Shown piece after piece: positions 62,243 to 64,000 of a stretch of 64,000 nt of DNA. How positions within the stretch are numbered: position 1 is the stretch's first letter; each line of letters opens with the position of its first letter. Below the pieces are notes generated by a model, which was not told where the DNA came from, searched no databases, and worked only from the letters and a program-made list of their open reading frames with translations. Source of the DNA: Sporosarcina koreensis (GTDB lineage Bacteria; Bacillota; Bacilli; Bacillales_A; Planococcaceae); NCBI RefSeq assembly GCF_000826145.2, contig NZ_LN651333.1, positions 1 to 64,000 on the forward strand, written 5' to 3'. The position numbers and the translations under genes were made by a program.

Positions 62243-62390
62243 GTAAACACCCCCTTTCACAAGGGAGTGCCAACCGCCCATCCGCTTTATGTAGCTGCTA
62301 CTGTAATTCTATCACCTAATCAACATTTAAAAAAGCTAGACGAAAAGTTTTCAATAATCGCGCCCGTTAGTTTAAGACAGAAACAATTAC

Positions 62391-62546
62391 CTACATAAAG
62401 TAAAGCAAAATTAATGTAATGATTAGAGACTGGGCAAATGATATTACTAAGTCATTCTTCCAATAAGTTTTAACAAAGCGACTAAACAACCTACCGATTG
62501 CAAAGCTACAAAACCATATACTTAAAAAGAGCAATACAAAACCCAA
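62391..62546 (-). CDS. Small membrane protein, unknown
   Basis: A 51-aa protein with two hydrophobic segments (LLFLSIWFCSFAIG and SLIITLILLYF). The TTG at 62546 follows AAAGGAG with an eight-base spacer. AT-rich compared with neighbours. Not recognised; coding status is moderately supported by the ribosome site and composition. Confidence 0.45.
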   Translation of the reverse strand: MGFVLLFLSIWFCSFAIGRLFSRFVKTYWKNDLVISFAQSLIITLILLYFM

Positions 62547-62610
62547 AAGCAAAACTCCTTTGTTACTTATTTTACTGTCCAGATTGCAGCATGGACGCAG
62601 ATCGCTTCTA

Positions 62611-62810
62611 CACAATCCCGCCCTATAACGGGGGAGTGGTTTGAACCCGTTAATCTGCGCTCCAGCCGGACGCTTTCCGCGGGCACGGCCTCAGCCGCTT
62701 CCCTCGCTGCGCTCAGTCCAGGGTCTTCGGCTCGTGCTGTTCCCGCAGGAGTCGCCGGCTTCTGCTCCGATCAACTAGAGTGTGGTAGCAAACAATCGCG
62801 ACCGTTAACA
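62611..62810. repeat. Structured intergenic repeat element, short copy
   Basis: Same ordered blocks as 61551-61915 without the two extra stretches, so about 200 bp long. It starts ACAATCCCGCCCTATAAC and ends AATCGCGACCGTTAAC. It fills most of the gap between two small membrane-protein genes (62547-62820). Confidence 0.8.
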
Positions 62811-62820
62811 GAACTAGCTA

Positions 62821-63063
62821 TTATTGAGTAATCACTTTTTTAGATTGTCTACGCAATATAATCATGAAAACCAAGAGAAGTATTGGTGTTAAACCCAAAT
62901 ATGAAAAAGGCGAGTTGAGAGCAAGCAAGTATGTTGAAATTGGTAAACTGGCGATGAGACTAATTAACATAGCTTTCCATGACAATTTCACCACAGCAAA
63001 GAGAAGTGAAAAAGCAGCCAAGAAAGTTGATATTCCCATAACTATTGAAATTAGCATCCCCAT
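62821..63063 (-). CDS. Small membrane protein, unknown
   Basis: An 80-aa protein with three hydrophobic segments (MLISIVMGISTFLAAFSLLFAV, LISLIASLPISTYLL, LTPILLLVFMIIL region). The ATG at 63063 has GAGGAGGTG upstream. AT-rich. Resembles hypothetical proteins of other Bacilli in pattern; function unknown. Confidence 0.65.
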   Translation of the reverse strand: MGMLISIVMGISTFLAAFSLLFAVVKLSWKAMLISLIASLPISTYLLALNSPFSYLGLTPILLLVFMIILRRQSKKVITQ

Positions 63064-63139
63064 TTTAAACACCTCCTCTTTCGTTACAATGGCCCGTTTG
63101 TAGAATAAGGACATCCACAGAGATCCCCGTTCTGCTCAG

Positions 63140-63367
63140 CTATCGGATATACCCAAATAGCCCTGCTCCGATTATTACGACACCGGCGACTATAGATATT
63201 ACAGAGACCTTCTCTTGTTCGTCAGACTTGGCAACGACTTGATTGATGACATTGATTCCTAACATCACCCAAAAAAGCAGGAAGCAAATCGGATTGAACC
63301 ACGAGGGGATGAGCAGGATGAGAAAACCTATGAGGGTTATGCGATTAATGATTCTATTCCAATTCAA
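63140..63367 (-). CDS. Small membrane protein, unknown
   Basis: A 75-aa protein with hydrophobic segments ITLIGFLILLIPSWFNPICFLLFW and VSVISIVAGVVIIGAGLFGYI. The TTG at 63367 has AGAGGTG eight bases upstream, better than the more distal starts. Function unknown. Confidence 0.55.
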   Translation of the reverse strand: MNWNRIINRITLIGFLILLIPSWFNPICFLLFWVMLGINVINQVVAKSDEQEKVSVISIVAGVVIIGAGLFGYIR

Positions 63368-63440
63368 CGCTTTCACCTCTGACGGATTTTTCATTGGAGA
63401 GACATGCATATACTCAAGAACCTGCACTCCATGAAACGAC

Positions 63441-63881
63441 TTAATCCCAACAGTTGAAGACCACATCTCCATTCGTCACGGCTCGCCAAGCGTGTACTTG
63501 CTTCAGTTCACACTCGGCTAAGTCATGGGATGCCGGTTCGAACGCCTCGTTCAGGAATGCGGTGTCCAAGACTTCGTAGAAAGGCCTCAATTCCGCCGCC
63601 ACCTCTTCACTTGAAATGAACGTTCTCCGTTGTTCCCCATCATATACGGCTATCGCGGCGTACGGAAAGTAGTCATGCAGCAGAATGGATTGCGTCCTTC
63701 CCTCCCGTTGGAGATCGAGCCTGTAATGATTCGCTGGGTACGCAGAACTTTGAAAGGCGATCACTTCGCTTTGCAGCTTCCTGGCGATGTCGTGTCCAAT
63801 TTTCTTGAACAGTTTCCCATCTATAGGTTCCAACTCCAATTTCCCGTCTGTAAAACCTGTAACGCCTCTCGGTAACCGCAC
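63441..63881 (-). CDS. Uncharacterised protein, possible immunity protein
   Basis: A 146-aa soluble protein, not recognised. It has YRLDLQREGRTQSILLHDYFPYAAIAVYD and RTFISSEEVAAELRPFYEVLDTAFLNEAF, and ends VTNGDVVFNCWD. The GTG at 63881 has GGGAGGTGG upstream. It lies 35 bases behind the stop of another gene. Small acidic proteins placed like this often act as immunity partners of the preceding toxin; that is only a positional inference. Confidence 0.65.
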   Translation of the reverse strand: MRLPRGVTGFTDGKLELEPIDGKLFKKIGHDIARKLQSEVIAFQSSAYPANHYRLDLQREGRTQSILLHDYFPYAAIAVYDGEQRRTFISSEEVAAELRPFYEVLDTAFLNEAFEPASHDLAECELKQVHAWRAVTNGDVVFNCWD

Positions 63882-63916
63882 GGTATCCACCTCCCAAACC
63901 TTTCACACTCACGCAC

Positions 63917-64000
63917 TTACAGCATCCGCCCGCCTTTGAATCGCTCATCATAGTTCACCATTGTCCCGCCAATGAAATCATGGATGGCACGTTTGTCTTC
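63917..64000 (-). CDS. C-terminal end of an unidentified protein (partial)
   Basis: Only the last 27 codons are in the window: EDKRAIHDFIGGTMVNYDER then FKGGRML and TAA. The frame is open to the window edge and the composition suits coding sequence. It could be the tail of a larger secreted or toxin-like protein, but nothing here identifies it. Confidence 0.6.
   Translation of the reverse strand, partial: EDKRAIHDFIGGTMVNYDERFKGGRML

Overview
The window is about 55% GC and reads as a chromosome segment of a Gram-positive Bacillales bacterium, most likely Planococcaceae (Bhargavaea/Sporosarcina-like; this is inference). Support comes from the 16S 5' end at 1-127, S-box, T-box, purine and PyrR leader RNAs, a sigma-B-type promoter, BsrG/TxpA-type toxin, and gene order matching Bacillus (yeaC-yeaD-yebA-guaA-pbuG; yfmT-yfmS).

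Layout. 1-501: start of an rRNA operon leaving to the left, with promoter and leader. 638-8317: MoxR ATPase, DUF58 protein, transglutaminase, GMP synthase and a purine permease; guaA and pbuG each follow a guanine-type riboswitch. 8429-11508: NAD salvage (pncB-nadE) and a paired SMR exporter. 11646-15489: SAM-I riboswitch with a cyclase-family gene, a flavin reductase, and a sucrose-phosphate-synthase/phosphatase-like pair behind a sigma-B-type promoter. 15499-20380: chemoreceptor, T-box-controlled proS, a CDP-glycerol glycerophosphotransferase. 20465-24034: ECF sigma factor, zinc anti-sigma factor, a two-repeat wall-anchored protein and a class F sortase; the sigma gene and the surface-protein gene carry the same bipartite promoter. 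24087-31482: catalase-like protein, tandem repeats, small housekeeping genes, an inactive-looking M50-like membrane protein and a FUSC gene broken by one stop codon. 31665-36771: TatA-TatC and the fruR-fruK-fruA operon. 36839-41133: an SDR, two arrays of 21-bp phased repeats, an MFS transporter behind a PyrR-type attenuator, and a NhaC-type antiporter broken by one stop codon. 41179-46253: operon metK-speA-speD-speE-speB, a complete arginine-to-spermidine route with its own SAM supply, behind a structured leader with an intrinsic terminator that I could not assign to a known riboswitch. 46417-58600: assorted metabolism (acetamidase, OsmC, ABC1 kinase, yfmT-yfmS, amidohydrolase, MsrA, Rieske oxygenase) and a purine/pyrimidine permease with PurR-like boxes. 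58698-64000: accessory end with mazEF, acetyltransferases, a 36-aa type I toxin with antisense RNA, two copies of a structured intergenic repeat, small AT-rich membrane proteins and the tail of an unidentified gene.

The main theme is control by leader RNA: two guanine riboswitches, one S-box, one T-box, one PyrR site and one unassigned metK leader. The observations I rate highest are the sigma/anti-sigma/surface repeat/sortase cluster, the GMP synthase lacking its glutaminase cysteine, the metK-spe leader, the sigma-B-type promoter before a sucrose-like pathway, and the PyrR-controlled transporter.
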